DNA of 64,000 bases from Verticillium longisporum (taxonomy: Eukaryota > Ascomycota > Sordariomycetes > Glomerellales > Plectosphaerellaceae), in NCBI GenBank assembly GCA_019188255.1, contig JAETXT010000013.1, positions 1,426,001-1,490,000 on the forward strand, written 5' to 3'. The translations under genes and the position numbers were made by a program. The notes beneath the pieces were generated by a model. The model did not search any database. It saw only the letters and a list, made by a program, of their open reading frames with translations, and was not told the DNA's origin. Below, piece by piece: positions 31,865 through 44,900 of the stretch. Within the stretch, counting starts at the first letter, position 1; every line of letters begins with the position of its first letter.

Positions 31865-34800
31865 GTTTTTGTGATAATGAATATGCACCAGTGTCTTTTC
31901 AGTACATGTAGAGTATGATCCACTTTCTCCAGTGGCGTTGTGGTGGTACTAGGCCTTGGAAGCCCAACACTCGAATGCCGTTGTACGTCCGCTCTGTATA
32001 AGATCAAGTTGAGTGCAGCTTGTTACCCAGGCACGGTGGGGGTTCTCACATAATATGTACTTGACTGTCTTCCATCTTGTCCAACCTCGCCATGGTTCAG
32101 TCCGGGACTTGGGATTGAAAGCGACGTTGGGTATGGAGGGTTGGGGTCAGTCGGTCTCGGCAGTCAGGATTCCACCCCAGTCGTGGGGCGTAGCATCATG
32201 CAGCTTCGCCAGACACCTGATGAAGCAACAAGCAAGGTTGATTGACCAGGATTAATGGTCGATCGCCAACAATAGGATATGTTTGGAGCGGAAATATGGC
32301 ATTTGACCGAATTATATGCGTGGAGAATTGTTGACGCTGGCGCACTTCCTCTACAACAATCCATTTTAACAAACGAGACCAGGCATCCAACCTTTGATCG
32401 CATCGAATGCGATTCGTCTCCGCATGGGAGAAGTCTTGCTTGTACGTGTGACGCGTTCGACCCATGCCCACAGTTTTGTACACCATCTTGAGTGAAGGCC
32501 AAGCTCGCCAAGGAGTCCGTCAAGGGTAACAGACAGACGTCGAGGCATCTTACTAGAGCTTCCCCGTACGAAAATTTAATACCACTGAATGATCAGAAAA
32601 GGTTGACACGCCATGACCAAGGTACCTTAGCATAACAACACACAGGCTTCTATTCCAGCCCAAGACGTCCTGCATTCGATACCAGCTCCCGGCTTCATGT
32701 CACCATGTGTTCACCGCGATGCTGCTGAAACGACTATGCGATGCTGTACGCGTCAACCTTGACAGTGATTCGATGTACCTATCCTTCGCCAGTGTAAGCA
32801 TCACTCTGAACCAGTCATTCGAGCCGCCCCGCATGGTATTACCCATACGCTCCGATCCCCCTCATGATACCTCCACAGATCCCCCGCCACCGTGGCCTGG
32901 CAAGCAAGGCAGAGAAGCTGCCAGGTACCACAGGCATCAATAGATCGGCCCATCCACCATCTTCCCAAGCGTCAAAAGGACTGGACGACTGTCAGCAACC
33001 AAGAGCCGGAGTTGAGGTCATCAGGATCTGGGCAACTCAGATCCGCCGAACCAAGGCCGCTACGCCACTTGCCATGGCGGAAAGCCGATCCTTCGTGGCA
33101 TGTCGATAGAAATACTCCCGCCCGACTCGGTTCCTAATACCCCGCACCCGAAAAAGCTGGGCGCATGTCATTGCCCACGCGACGACCTCTTTCGAGAACT
33201 CGGATCACTGGATTAACCTCTTCTCCTCAATACGTATGCTCAAAACCGAACGTGATTTTGCAGCATATGGATCATCGTTGATTAACTTCTTCGTACCCGT
33301 GGATTCGAAATTCAAAAATGAGAACTTTCAGAAGTGGCTATGAATACTACCAAGCATGATGTACTTGGTTGAAGGAATTGAGTTACCGGCCTTAGCGATG
33401 GAAATTTGGAGGCAACTGGCTATTTTCGGGGCAAAATGAGCGGAGCGGCGCCTGGTACGACAAGATGGCAAACAAGGGGGAAGTTTAAATATGAATTCCA
33501 GTGCATGTTGGTGGATTGTGAGTAGTGGAAGCTGTGCATGATCTTTTACAAAGGTTTTTGGGCGTAGGACGCATACCTACAGAGGGATATGCTTTGTCGC
33601 CCACCGCTACGCTAACATGTTTTGAGCCATCGTTCCAGATTCAAAATGGATATCTCAGACCTCGATGCAGGAGAGGCTCATTTAGCACTGATTCTCGGGT
33701 GGGCACAGTCATCACTTGTCGTCTTAAACGGCGCGAAGTAATTGGCAGTATGGGAACAGCAACCCACGTGCTTCGCTACAAGCTTACTACATCCAGGCAG
33801 GGCTACGGGCTTGTTCTCGTCTCAAGCTCACTCAACTCCCATCCACGTGCAGCGTTATCAAGGTCAAAAATCTTCACACAATACAAGACAAGATCAACAA
33901 ATAAACACCCAAGTGCGGAGTAGGCTAGCTAATATTCTGTATACGGAATGAGGTGGCGAGGCGGTATCCCAGTCTCATCGATGTTATACGCCAAGACCAC
34001 CAACGAGGCGAGAAGGCCATACGTTACCTGCCCGCCTGAAGAACCCCAAGCACTCCCGACATACCATGGCTCGACAGTCGTGAAACCTAGCAGAATGAGA
34101 TGGAAAGACATAATTAATTCGAGAATTTTTTCCAACTTCATGATGGTAGCAAGATTTGGCCAAAAGATCAAAAACATACAACATCAGGGATTCGCTGGTG
34201 GTCACCCACCCAACTACTAGTCCGACCCTTACTAGCTTATCTATGGGAGAGCGGACGGGATCCCGAGTTCTCCAGTAGGTATGGTCGTATGTGCTAGAAT
34301 CAGTGATCATGCAGTATATAATCGCGCTCACCCCTCACTTGACGCTGCCTTTATCTCATCGTCTGCCGTCTCTTAGAAGATACATGTACTTGGATCGCTC
34401 AGGATACTTCGCACCTGCAGCATCCACCGTTGTTTAGTACGTTTTTCCAATTGAACCCCCTTACAGGTCTGGGATTGATCGGATGGATGTGTGACCCTGC
34501 ACTCTCACACATGTCTGCGCAATATGGATGGATTGTGGGGCCGACAAGCTCGGCTGCGCGAAAGACAGGACCTCTGATCTACAGTCAACTCGAAAGTTCA
34601 GTCAAGTCTTCGCGGTCAACGAGAGCGGTCCTTTCGTGAAATTCTTCCTCTCCACAATCATGCCTGAAGCACAACCTGTAGTGAGAAAAAGGCCGTTGCT
34701 CCGAAGAGCGCTAGCCGTGTCCAAACGAGCAACAACAGCTGCGCCCCGAAAGACACGAGCGCCGTCACTCGAGCCCCCGCCATCAGGCAAGGGCAAATCC

Positions 34801-35305
34801 TGGGAGAAATAGGTCAATATCGAGGCCGCCACCAAGGCTCTATCCGAAACAAGTCGATGGTGAGAGAAACTCTGGATGTGAATTCGTAAGAGCCCGCAGA
34901 GGTCTTCTCCGAGGACCGCGAGGCGATCTGCTAGTGCGGAGGACACGAGCTGCGGGCTCGGTGGTTCCGACAGCAGTGCTGCCTGCAAATCAGTTCCCTA
35001 TAAGATACAAGTGAGCCAGACCAAAGACCCGCGAAAAGGCGAGGCAGGGGAGTGAAGCAGTGTCAACAGAGACAAAGAAAAACAAAGAAAGAAAAAGGGA
35101 GGTCCGGGTATCATAGTGTCCCTGAGAGCATGCCTCGACAGTCCGTCCTCCTCAACGCCGTACGCCGCCCGCCTTGTTGGCATCATGCTCGAAACCGCCC
35201 CCCTTTCCTTGCACTAAATGCGTGCGACCAATTCTCAAACGCCCCAAGCGCTCCTGTCGATTTGTAACCCACAAACAGTACAGCCATGTCGCGTCAGGCA
35301 AACTT
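31865..35305. other. 3.4-kb spacer containing one 5S rRNA gene
   Basis: Apart from the 5S gene at 34174-34292 I support no gene here. ORFs at 33525-33923 (+), 33929-34177 (-) and 34602-34988 (-) have no recognisable motifs. A TACCTTAG word occurs near 32622. Confidence 0.45.
34174..34292 (-). rRNA. 5S ribosomal RNA
   Basis: 119-nt minus-strand copy. It begins ACATACGACCATACC, contains the internal control segment GGGTGGGTGACCACCAGCG and GGGATCCCGTCCGCTCTCCC, and ends TGTTGTATGT. The complementary ends (ACATACGAC/GTTGTATGT) form helix I. A T-run directly follows (34173-34170), the Pol III stop signal. It is isolated, as is usual for dispersed 5S genes of Sordariomycetes. It differs from the copy at 48443 at about 13 positions, so one or both may be variants or pseudogenes. 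Confidence 0.9.
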
Positions 35306-37642
35306 CTAGTCGTCACAGGGACCGATGTGCTTCTCATGAAGAAGTCGGAGATGACCACGCTGCAGGCGGAATGACGAGTAGTTACCCGCGAGAATCGTCT
35401 CAAGAATACTCGCCATGTTGGTACCGTGGCCACCGCCCTTCGACAGCTCGGCCATGCGTTCCTTGATCATGCGGTGCGCCGAGTGGAAGTCGTAGAAGAT
35501 GATGCCAACATTACTTGAGCCGCCAGAGATGTCATTCGACGAATTGTTGGGGTCGATGATCGACAGGCGGTCTCTGTTCTTGTACGTCAGGTTATGGTCT
35601 CTAGATGACTGTAGGATGTTAGCATTGTATTGGTCAATCAAGAGGTGGTTGACTCGCCTTGCGAACATAACCGGGTGGGTTAATGCGAATCGCCGTGGTC
35701 TTGTAGTCGAACCTGTTGCCATAAAGGTCAAAGAATTCCATGAGCATCTCGCCGAGATGGTGCTCTGGGACGAGGTTCTTGCTCTGCACCTTGGGCATCA
35801 GCTGCAGCATGCTCATGACCATGCAACTAACGGAGAAACTGCCGATGCCGCCGTTGACAGGCTCATTGAGCCCACGCATGGCAAGAAAGTGCTTGATGAT
35901 GGTGACGAGGATGGGCAGAGCGGGGTACTGCTCCTTCCAATTCAGGAATGTTTTGATAGCAGCAGGGCCATCCATTCGGTCGAACGAGATATCGACGCGC
36001 AAACCAGTGACGGCGTCAATGTACTTCACCAGAGGCACTCTGGCTTTGGCGATAACCTCGACGGACGAGGGGTCGGCAAGCCTATTTTGTGTGAGGAAGG
36101 CCCGAAACTTGTATAATGAGCTGCCGCCAGGGAAGGCAGTCATGCGGCCGGAAAGCCATTCCTTTGAACAGATGACAATGTCCATGTCGGCAGTGGGCAG
36201 GTACAGACCGGACATGTAGGAGCCAAATGGGTGAACTTCGCAGCCGCGATACTTGGGATTGCGGCGAAGGGAGTCACGAATGCGTTCAATCAGCTCGCCT
36301 CGCATACGCTGCTCAAAGGCACGAGGACGCACATGCTCGTAAAAGTCTACAATCTCCTTGTGAAGCCTGACACGGATCAGCAAACTTTGCTCTTTGAGGT
36401 GGGTGCCAAAACTTACCAAACACTCATATCAGAGGTTTGAGAGTGGTCCGCAATAATCCAGGGACAATCATCCTCCTCACGAACGGGTTCCCATTCAGGA
36501 ACAACGTGGCCGCGGACAGGCATTTTGTTGACTTTCTTTAGTGCGCCGTAGGAAGGAGGCTTGATCTCGTCGTCAAAGGTGCGCTTGCGCGAGCCCAAGG
36601 GGTCGGAGTTGTCGGGAACAAATGCCATGGAGCGGGGTTTAGAGCCTGGACTTGTTGGTGGCAGGAGGGGCTTTGGAGGCAGTGAAGTGTCGGCAGGAAG
36701 GCGCCCATTCTGTTCGGCTGAATCAGTTGAATGCTGCGGGCCCTGATGACGCCCACTGGAGCCCGAAGTATTGTTGCTGGCGCTGCCATTCATCTTGATT
36801 TCCTCCTCATCGTCATCGTCGTCGCCCAGATCGAATGAAATAAAATCCTCAGCCTCGGTGCTGGCAGCCAATTTGTTGGCCGCCTGGTCCTCCATGCGCG
36901 CCTTCCGAATCATGGCGACCATGTCCTTTTTCTTACGATGAACGTCTTCCGGTGGCAAAGCCGTCTCGGCGTCAGGGTTTGACCACTTGGGGGCACTGTC
37001 GCCAGCCGTCGCGTCCCCGTTCTCTCGGCGCCTGCGCTTGCTCGAGGGTTCATTGGCATCGCCACCAGACTGATCCGAGATGTCCATATCTGTCTCTTCG
37101 TCGTCCGACAGTTCGTCAATGTTGCGATATTTGGCGCCATCGTCTTCGCCCACTAGTTTCTCCTGCACCTCGCTGTTGTCTTTGCGCAGCAGTTCACGCT
37201 CGGCAGGATTGAACCTGGCGCGTCCGCGATATCCTCCGCGACCGCGTACACGAGGCTGTGCCATCCTTCTCGACGGCGCGCCTCCTCCCGGACGATATGA
37301 ATCGGTGAAGGACTCGCCGACGCCAGCGGGCTTGTCAAAGCGGAAGTTGAAGTCGCCCTGGGGCGGACGCGGGTCGCGCTGGTTGTACGCATCGGATCGC
37401 CTGTTGTCGCGGGGCCCGTCATATGAAGGTTGATAGCTGTCGCGACGAGGGGAGGCAGGTCTTCGGTAGTCGCGATCACTGTCGCGATGGCGCCAGCTGT
37501 CTCTACCTGGAGGGCCAGGAGGAGGGGGGGGCGCGGCATGTGATGGTGGCGGGGGAGGAGCGTCATAGTATGGCCTCTTATTGCGCTGATCATCGCGCCG
37601 GCCATTACGGCCGTTTGAGTACGAAGGGCGGTAATTGCTCAT
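35306..37642 (-). CDS. Non-canonical poly(A) polymerase, Trf4/5 family
   Basis: Three exons in transcript order: 36417-37642, 35667-36366 and 35306-35608. They join in phase to 742 residues, from ATG 37642 (MSNYRPSYSNG). The first ~400 residues are disordered: Arg/Tyr/Pro-rich, an RGRGGYRGRARF box, acidic stretches and KRRRR (possible nuclear signal). The catalytic core follows: HPFGSYMSGLYLPTADMDIV has the GS and two metal-binding Asp, and LRVDISFDRMDGPAAIKTFL the third. The central domain has GGIGSFSVSCMVMSML, and the nucleotide recognition motif is NRFDYKTTAIRINPPGY. From family knowledge it adds short A-tails to aberrant or noncoding RNAs for exosome decay, as the catalytic part of a TRAMP-like complex. 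The long N-terminal extension is larger than in yeast. Essential motifs are intact. Confidence 0.93.
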
Positions 37643-37900
37643 GGTGGCTTCCTTCGCCAAGTGCCTCGGATGATGTGGGTGTGTCGTGACGCGGCTTGCG
37701 ACTTTGGGCTCGATGAAACAGAAAAAGGAATCGCGAAAATGTTGACGTCGGGTTCGAGGACAAGCGAAGCGCGCTAGCTGCTAAGGGCCTAGTGTCTGCA
37801 GAGGCACTTATCAATGGCGGTCGATAAGATAAATATGATGGGGGCGTGTCACGTGGGGCTGCTAGACTGGGCCTCCATCGACTGGTTGTAGCCTCGGTGT

Positions 37901-39039
37901 CTATATAGTTCCCTGCCACCATCCATGCGCCAAGACTTTCTCTATCGCAGTTCTAGCCGTCGGGTCTGGGTTCGTTACTCCAGATATCATATTCAGTGCC
38001 TCAGCACCAAGCTCCTCTCCCCACCGCTCGAATCTTAGTTCCGGCTGTTCCTTCACTGCTTCCTCAGCTACTTTGGACGTTGACTCCAAAGCTTTGCGCC
38101 AAGCCTCACTATTGACTTGCTTGAGAAGTCCCTCGGGAACTGGCCCAAAATATGAAAAGTGGCGAATCAAAATCTCTTGTTCCGGCCTTATACCCAATTT
38201 TACCAGCTCCTGGTAGTTGTTCAAGAGCAGGAATTCCCCACCTCCAAGAGCATATATACTGGTAGCAGAGTTTAGCATGAAACCCTCAACTTTGAACATG
38301 GCTCAGTCACCACTAGTCTAAACGAGAACATATCCGACGCCTTTGTCACACCCATTCCGGTCTGTCCTTCTGGGCTTCGCCACATGACATTTCCTATTGC
38401 AAAAGGGGTTTGACGCGGCTGTCCAGTGACCGACTTGGAAGCGATATCAAAATCGCCTAGGGCCACATCGGTGACTGTTTTGTTACCCTCTTTGTCGCAA
38501 GTCCAATTGACCAGTATGTTATCAGGCTTCACATCTGCCACGATAGATTGATTCGTCAGTCATTTTTAAACGAGAATTCCTGGATTGCGGAGGGTGTACC
38601 AGTGTGCATCCAGCCCTTGGCATGAAGTTCTTGTATTGCCTCTGCTACACGTCGCAGTATTTTCTTTCGTTCTGCTGGAGGGAAGTCCGGGTCTTCCTGT
38701 ATAAGGGCAAGTAGGGTGCCTCTGAAATAGGGATAGACTAGAATGCCTTCTTCTGGGTTGCAGTCAACGTGCATTCGAAGCCGACGAGACCCTGCAAACT
38801 CGGCTGCGAGGCGCAGTGACAGATCGTAAAACGGCCTAGGTACGCGCTTGAGGACAAAAGACTCGTCACCGGATCTAGGTGAGATGTGTCAGAGACTTGG
38901 CGAAGTGGAGAGATGAGGGCATGGAGGTTGGGACACACTCGGCTTTGAAGACGCTGAGCGTAGGGTCCTCGCGGTGACGCTAGAGCACGTCGCCTTGAAC
39001 GTACGCGCGACCGGATTTGCCTACTATGGTGGATGCCAT
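37901..39039 (-). pseudogene. Protein kinase-like gene, disrupted
   Basis: Exons can be traced as 38939-39039, 38600-38874, ~38330-38534 and 37901-38258. Pieces: MASTIVGKSGRAYVQGDVL then a TAG, then DESFVLKRVP (the VAIK-type lysine), YPYFRGTLLALI, a catalytic loop HTDVKPDNILVNW in place of HRDxKxxN, ALGDFDIAS in place of DFG, MWRSPEGQ (APE-like) and SDMFSFRLV. The splice from SDMFSF into IYALGGGEFLLLNNY cannot be made in phase with any GT donor present. So there are two lesions: the TAG where CAG (Gln) is expected, and the lost or shifted junction at FSFRLV (FSFGLV expected). HTD and DFD suggest it was a divergent fungal kinase even when intact. The C-terminal ~120 residues remain open. Confidence 0.7.
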
Positions 39040-39609
39040 TCTGAGGCTTGTACAGTAACCAAGCCGACGGAAGGGATTGTGACAAGCAAGCCGAATTAGG
39101 GGACTAGGAAACGCATGACGATTGAGAGGCATCTAGGAGGAGGGGTCAACTAGGAGTCCACCTTAAATTCATCGCAGCATTGTAGTGTCGCCTGGATTTG
39201 TGCTCTGCATTCAGCGATCGCGGTCGGAAGTTACCCAGTGCGATTCCGTTTCGTCAGCTGCTGCTTGGATTCGTCTTAACTTACCGGGGCTGCGATGGAT
39301 TGTCCTTCAGTACACCACACCGCAATTCTAGCGCAGTCAAATCTAAACAATCTGGACCACAATTCGGTCCAAAAAGATGCAAGCGATGACAAATGGGCGT
39401 GGTATCGAACGTGAGCGACAGCCAGGAAGGCCCCGAAGATGTGTTTAGTTGGATGCCCACGTCTGTGAACTGCTGCGCCACACCGGTTTCAGGACTGATT
39501 GGGCGTCACTGCTCACTCTCATGGCCAGCTCTCATCGCCAACTCTCATCAACTCTCATCAATTCTCATGATCAATTCATATCGCCACTTACTTCCCAGAT
39601 TTCCTACAC
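39040..39609. other. Intergenic, nothing recognised
   Basis: No gene seen. A short run of CTCTCAT-like direct repeats (CTCATCGCCAACTCTCATCAA and relatives) occurs at about 39517-39570. Confidence 0.4.
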
Positions 39610-40080
39610 AAGCGGCGTACCCTCTGGACGTTAGAGCGATGCGCATCATGGCTGTATTTTACAAGGTTGACATGACCGTCGAGGACTAGCCAGATATTCT
39701 TCTCATTGTGGGCCTTCTAAGCCCATGGACCAGTTCAAACGTGGCAGTTGTCAACCACCAATTCATCAATCAGCACGTCGACGTCAGACAGAGAGACCAC
39801 GCCGGACTTGTTCGTGACATTGTTGCCAGGGGAACCGTTTTACTCAAGAACGAAGGCTCACTTCCGTCAAATGAGCTGCGCTTCATGGTTGTCCTCATCG
39901 GAAGTGAGACAGGTCCCAACAGCAAGGGCACAAATCGGTGTGACAGGCTGTGTAAATGGTGTTTTCGCTGATGGGTGGGGTTCAGAACGGCCTACCTTAC
40001 CCCGTCACCTCTGGCCAGACACTCCAGCAACAGGCTACCGGGCATTGCACCCATTGGGTTACCACTGAATTTGACAAGAC
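39610..40080 (+). pseudogene. GH3 beta-glucosidase relic
   Basis: The fragment reads DVRAMRIMAVFYKVDMTVED, a TAG at 39687, then INQHVDVRQRDHAGLVRDIV, ARGTVLLKNEGSLPSNELRF and VVLIGSETGPNSKGTNRCD. A frame change follows, then GVFADGWGSERP. This is the middle of fungal GH3 beta-glucosidases (TRIMAAYYK...VNVQxDHAxLIRxIGAxSTVLLKN...LPL...VIGSDAGP...MGWGSG). The catalytic domain upstream and the C-terminal domain downstream are absent. It is a truncated, inactivated remnant with one in-frame stop and at least one shift. Confidence 0.7.
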
Positions 40081-41978
40081 TGTTAACGTGGGGTCGCCCT
40101 CGGGGAACTTGTCCCTGTCAGCACCACTGCGACTATGCCTGTCGAGGTCAAAGTGACAAGCGACAGGCTGGAGAGTTGCACGGTCGCCATGCACTCTGTA
40201 GCTGCAACGTGGTGGTGAAGAGCAGGTAGAAGTAGAGGGAGCTCATGCGTTTGGAGCTATTGTGAGATATTCGGACATGGACACTCAAGCATCACAATCG
40301 ACATCTGTGGTAAGTCGTTCAGTTAGAATGCTACAGCCTGGTTGACCAGTGCCTTGACTCCTAAGTTCGCAGCTTGTAACGAGGACTGAGACGAGTCCCA
40401 GCACATACGAAGCCGCAGCCGGGAGGCTCTGGATCGTGCTTGTGACTCGGTGACGGGATTCGGGCGTCAGAATGGTGTGTGAGCGGACTGCACTGCACTA
40501 CAGGGGCTGTACAGCCCTGACAGCTGGCTTTGAGGCCCTACAGGGCGAGCAAGTGGGGCTTCGTCTGGGGACCCGGCATTCATTACTGCCTGCTGTTTAC
40601 ATCACAGGGGCACGTGATGGGACACTAGCACGTGATGCTTCTGCCAAGCAGGTCGATGCATGTTCCGCCACCTCACCTGCCTGATTGAATCTCCATGATC
40701 CAATCCACGGCATCGCCCGCCGCGTTGATCATCGGCATCCCCGTGCCTCGAATGAAAGATTCCAGGTCAGGCATCATGGCGACAAAATACGCAAATGAAC
40801 ATGCTACAAGTCATATGACCTCACCAGGCCTCCTTCGCAGGGCGCTTCTGCACCTCTTACGCACAGCCTAGCGCTCGCTCTGATGACTTTCGCGGAAGCC
40901 AAGCTTCGAGTCGGAGTGAAGCTTTCGAGGCCCCTCCCATTCCAAGCACTTGATTCGACAGTGAAGGGTACATTGATCAAAGATCCTTGGGCGCCAGCTC
41001 CGCGACTCAACAAGCAAGCCCCGCGTGAAGAAACCCCCAAGCGACTGAGGCCCCCGTTTGCACAGCCCTCTTTGCACCCCAGTTTCACCCCGACAATGGC
41101 CAACAGCATGCCGGTATCGATTGATGAGAGCGGCGGGAGAAGGGGAGCCTCACGGGACTCGGACAGGGCCGGGCTCGCCGATGGACACGTGCCCTCCGGT
41201 TGCCACTCCGTTGCGACGACAGGCGACCCACGGCAGACGCTGTCCGCCGCGTGGTGGTGACTACGACTACTTTGTCTGCTTGCCTGCAGTGTGTGAATCA
41301 TGAGCTGCGGTAGCCAATGCCATTTCGAGGGCAAAAACACGGGCTACTTTGTACTAGGCCCATGCTCGCCCGAAAGGCCAAGGCCACAGATTTCTCACCA
41401 CCACAAAACCTATGAAGGTGCAGCATAGTGCTAACCCGCAGCAATGTTTGGCTGGGCTTGTGCAGGATCGCCATTGACCTGCCAAGAGAACCCGTGACGT
41501 GGCCCACGACCACACTCTGTCAGTAGCCCGGCTACGAGGCTCTTCAGCCTTGGCATCCAACCTCTTGGCCCTGGTCCCCGCAGCGATGCAAGCGATGACT
41601 CGGTGGACCACCATCCCAGCGACATGCAGTGTCTTCGTCGTATGGAGACTGGATGAGGCTCGCAAAAAAAGGCTGGGCGTCAGCATTGGGGTCCATGGTC
41701 AAGCTGGCGCGGAACATCGTTATTACCTCTGCCTCCCCCCTCAAACCCCTGCGGCCGAGGTCTTGGACTCTTGGTATTCTAAACTCGTTGGCCACGTCTC
41801 AATTGTTTCTCTTGTCCTTCCTTCCCCATCGTCGTTCACTTCGGTCTTGGTGTTCCCTTCCGCCACCGGACACCCATTCATCCCACTCGCATAAGCCCTG
41901 CGTTTTGGGACAATCGCAATCGCCTGTGTAGCACGCACTGCCTGATCGCCTCTTGCCAGGCAAAGGCAACAAACACAG
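40081..41978. other. Spacer upstream of the Ca2+ ATPase
   Basis: About 1.9 kb. The first ~100 bases may be further decayed GH3 sequence. ORFs at 40804-41340 (-) and 40883-41260 (+) overlap each other on opposite strands and show no domain. The last few hundred bases are pyrimidine-rich and probably promoter and leader of the ATPase gene. Confidence 0.4.
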
Positions 41979-44900
41979 ATGAGCGACGACATTACGGCGG
42001 CGGCGCCACGGCAGTATGACTCTGGCGCCCCGCGCGCTGTGTCGCCCCCCACATCTTCCCCTTCTCCTGAAGAGAAGAACATTGACAAAGAGTTCGATAT
42101 CAAGGAACTGGACGCGGAGCCAGAAGCCGACAGGCCAAAGAACAACAACTTTGCCTTCACCCCGACTCAACTACACCAGCTCATACACGCACGATCACTG
42201 TCAGCCCTTCGTGCCTTTGGCGGACTGCAGGGTCTCGCGACAGGTCTACGCACAGATACGGCCGCGGGCCTGAGTGTTGACGAAGCACAGCTCGACGGCA
42301 CCATCACCTTTGAGGAGGCCGTTTCAGCAGGCAAGGCACGACGACGACCCGAACTAACGCCAGTCCTGGCGCCTACGAAAGACGACACCGCATTCCACCT
42401 CGATGTCGACCTAGGTCTCGGGGGCCACCGCGACGAAAGTTTTCAAGACCGTATACGCGTATTCGGTCTCAACAAACTGCCGAAACGCAAACAAAAGTCG
42501 TTTCTCAGGCTTGCTTGGATTGCGTTCAACGACAAGCTCATCTTTCTTCTGACTATATCAGCTGTCATTTCGTTGGCGCTGGGAATCTACGAGTCGGTAG
42601 ACGCCGAAGACGCGGGCGGTAAAATCCAATGGGTCGACGGCGTGACTGTCGTCGTCGCTATCCTCGTCATCGTTTTTGCGAGTGCTGCTACCGATTGGCA
42701 GAAGAACCAAAAGTTTGCGAAACTCAACGAGCGCAAGGAGCAGCGCGAAGTCAAGGTGATTCGGTCAGGCCGGACCCAGAATGTCTCGGTTCACGAGGTG
42801 CTTGTTGGCGACATCATGCACGTCGAAACCGGCGATGTTGTGGCCGTCGATGGAGTACTCATATCTGGTGCAGGTGTCCAGGTCGATGAATCATCCATCT
42901 CTGGCGAGTCAGAACTGATTCACAAGAATGCTGTGAGCGAGCACGAGGCTCTTCTCGCGCGTAAAGCGCACCTCCCCGATCCCTTCATCATCAGCGGTAC
43001 AACAGTGTGTGGAGGAATCGGAACCTACCTTGTTGTTTCCGTCGGCACAAACTCGTCGTACGGTCGAACCCTCATGTCGCTACGCGAAGATGTCGAGGAG
43101 ACGCCGCTGCAGCAGAAGCTCGGCAAGCTGGCGAAGCAGCTCATCGTTTTCGGTGCCATCGCCGGTATCTGCTTCTTCCTCGTTATGTTCATTCGATTCT
43201 GCGTCAACATCCCCAATATGGGTGGAACGGCATCAGAGAAGGCCGAGCAATTCTTCAAAGTACTGATTCTCGCTGTCACCGTCGTCATCATCACCGTCCC
43301 AGAAGGTCTGTCGCTTGCTGTGACTCTGGCTCTCGCTTTCGCGACGAAGCGCATGCTAAGGGACAACAACTTGGTGCGACTTATCCGATCCTGTGAAATC
43401 ATGGGCAATGCCACATGTATCTGCTCCGACAAGACGGGCACACTGACACAAAATGTCATGACGGTCGTTATTGGAAAGATTGGTGTCGCTGAATTTGGGG
43501 CGATAGGCCCCACGAGCTCCGCCCTCAGCGCATCTGAAACGTCCGTCAAGTCGGAAAAGACGGCCGACGTGGTTTCTGCTGGACACTCACCGTCCATTCC
43601 CGGCTTTGTATCAGCCCTGTCGGACGACGTGAAGAGCCTCGTCAGGAACAGCTTCGCCCTGAATTCGACAGCCTTCGAGAGCGGCGAGGCTGGCGAGACC
43701 AATTTTGTCGGCACCAGCACCGAAACGGCCCTTCTCAAGTTCGGCCGCGAGTTCCTGGCTATGGGACACCTCGACGAGGAACGAGCCAACGGCAACATCG
43801 CCAACCTGTCGCCCTTTGATGCCTCACGCAAGTGGATGGCTGTCATGAGCAAGCTGGAAGATACACGGTATCGCATGTTGGCCAAGGGTGCTGCTGAGGT
43901 CGTTTTTGAACAATGCACAGACATGGTCGCTGACCCCCAGACCGCTGGTCTGTCCACCCAGCCCATCAGCAAAGAGGCACGCGACGAGATCCACGCGTCG
44001 ATTGAGCTGTACGCCAAGAACATGCTACGACCAGTTGTCATTGCCTACCGTGACTTTCATGTTGACGAAGCCTTCGACGACCCGAACGATGCCGATTCGA
44101 TCCCATTCGACAAGCACATTTGCAACATGACCTTCATTGGTGTCTTCGGTATCCGTGATCCTCTGCGACCAGAGGTCATCAAGTCTGTGAGGCAGTGTCA
44201 GGATGCCGGCGTGTTCGTGCGCATGGTCACTGGTGACAACTTCCTGACGGCCAAGGCTATTGCAACGGACTGTGGCATCTACACGCCAGGTGGATTGGCC
44301 CTTGATGGCCCGACCTTCCGACGACTGACGCCTAACCAACTGGATCTTGTTATTCCTCGACTACAGGTTCTTGCGCGATCGAGCCCCGAGGACAAGCTGT
44401 TGCTTGTGACCCACCTCAAGGGCATGGGCGAGACTGTTGCCGTGACAGGCGACGGCACCAATGACGCTCTGGCTCTGAAGGCTGCCGATGTGGGCTTCGC
44501 CATGGGTATCCAGGGCACTGAAGTTGCCAAAGAGGCTGCATCCATCATTCTGCTCGACGATAACTTTGCTTCCATTGTCAAGGCTCTCGTCTGGGGCAGG
44601 ACTGTGAACGATGCAACGAAGAAGTTCCTCCAGGTACGTCTGCGCCCCCTTCCTTGAAACACCTCACTCACGATTTTCCAGTTTCAATTCACCATCAACA
44701 TCACTGCTGGTACATTGACTGTCGTTTCTGAGCTTGCAGGCGACGTCATTTTCACCATTGTACAGCTTCTCTGGATCAACCTTATCATGGATATTTTCGC
44801 TTCCCTTGGCCTCGCCACCGACTACCCCTCGCGGGATTTCCTCAAACGAAAGCCGGAACCTCGCACAGCCCCGATCGTTAGTATCACCATGTGGAAAATG

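Noticed and set aside
33929..34177. Hydrophobic 82-residue minus-strand ORF just downstream of a 5S gene
   Set aside because: No start context, no family similarity, and it overlaps the 5S terminator; probably chance.
34602..34988. 128-residue minus-strand ORF overlapping a 94-residue plus-strand ORF
   Set aside because: Neither shows a motif; opposite-strand overlap is typical of chance ORFs.
40804..41340. 178-residue minus-strand ORF upstream of the Ca2+ ATPase
   Set aside because: No domain, and competes with an equally featureless plus-strand ORF.
43025..44041. 338-residue minus-strand ORF
   Set aside because: Antisense to the conserved P-type ATPase core.
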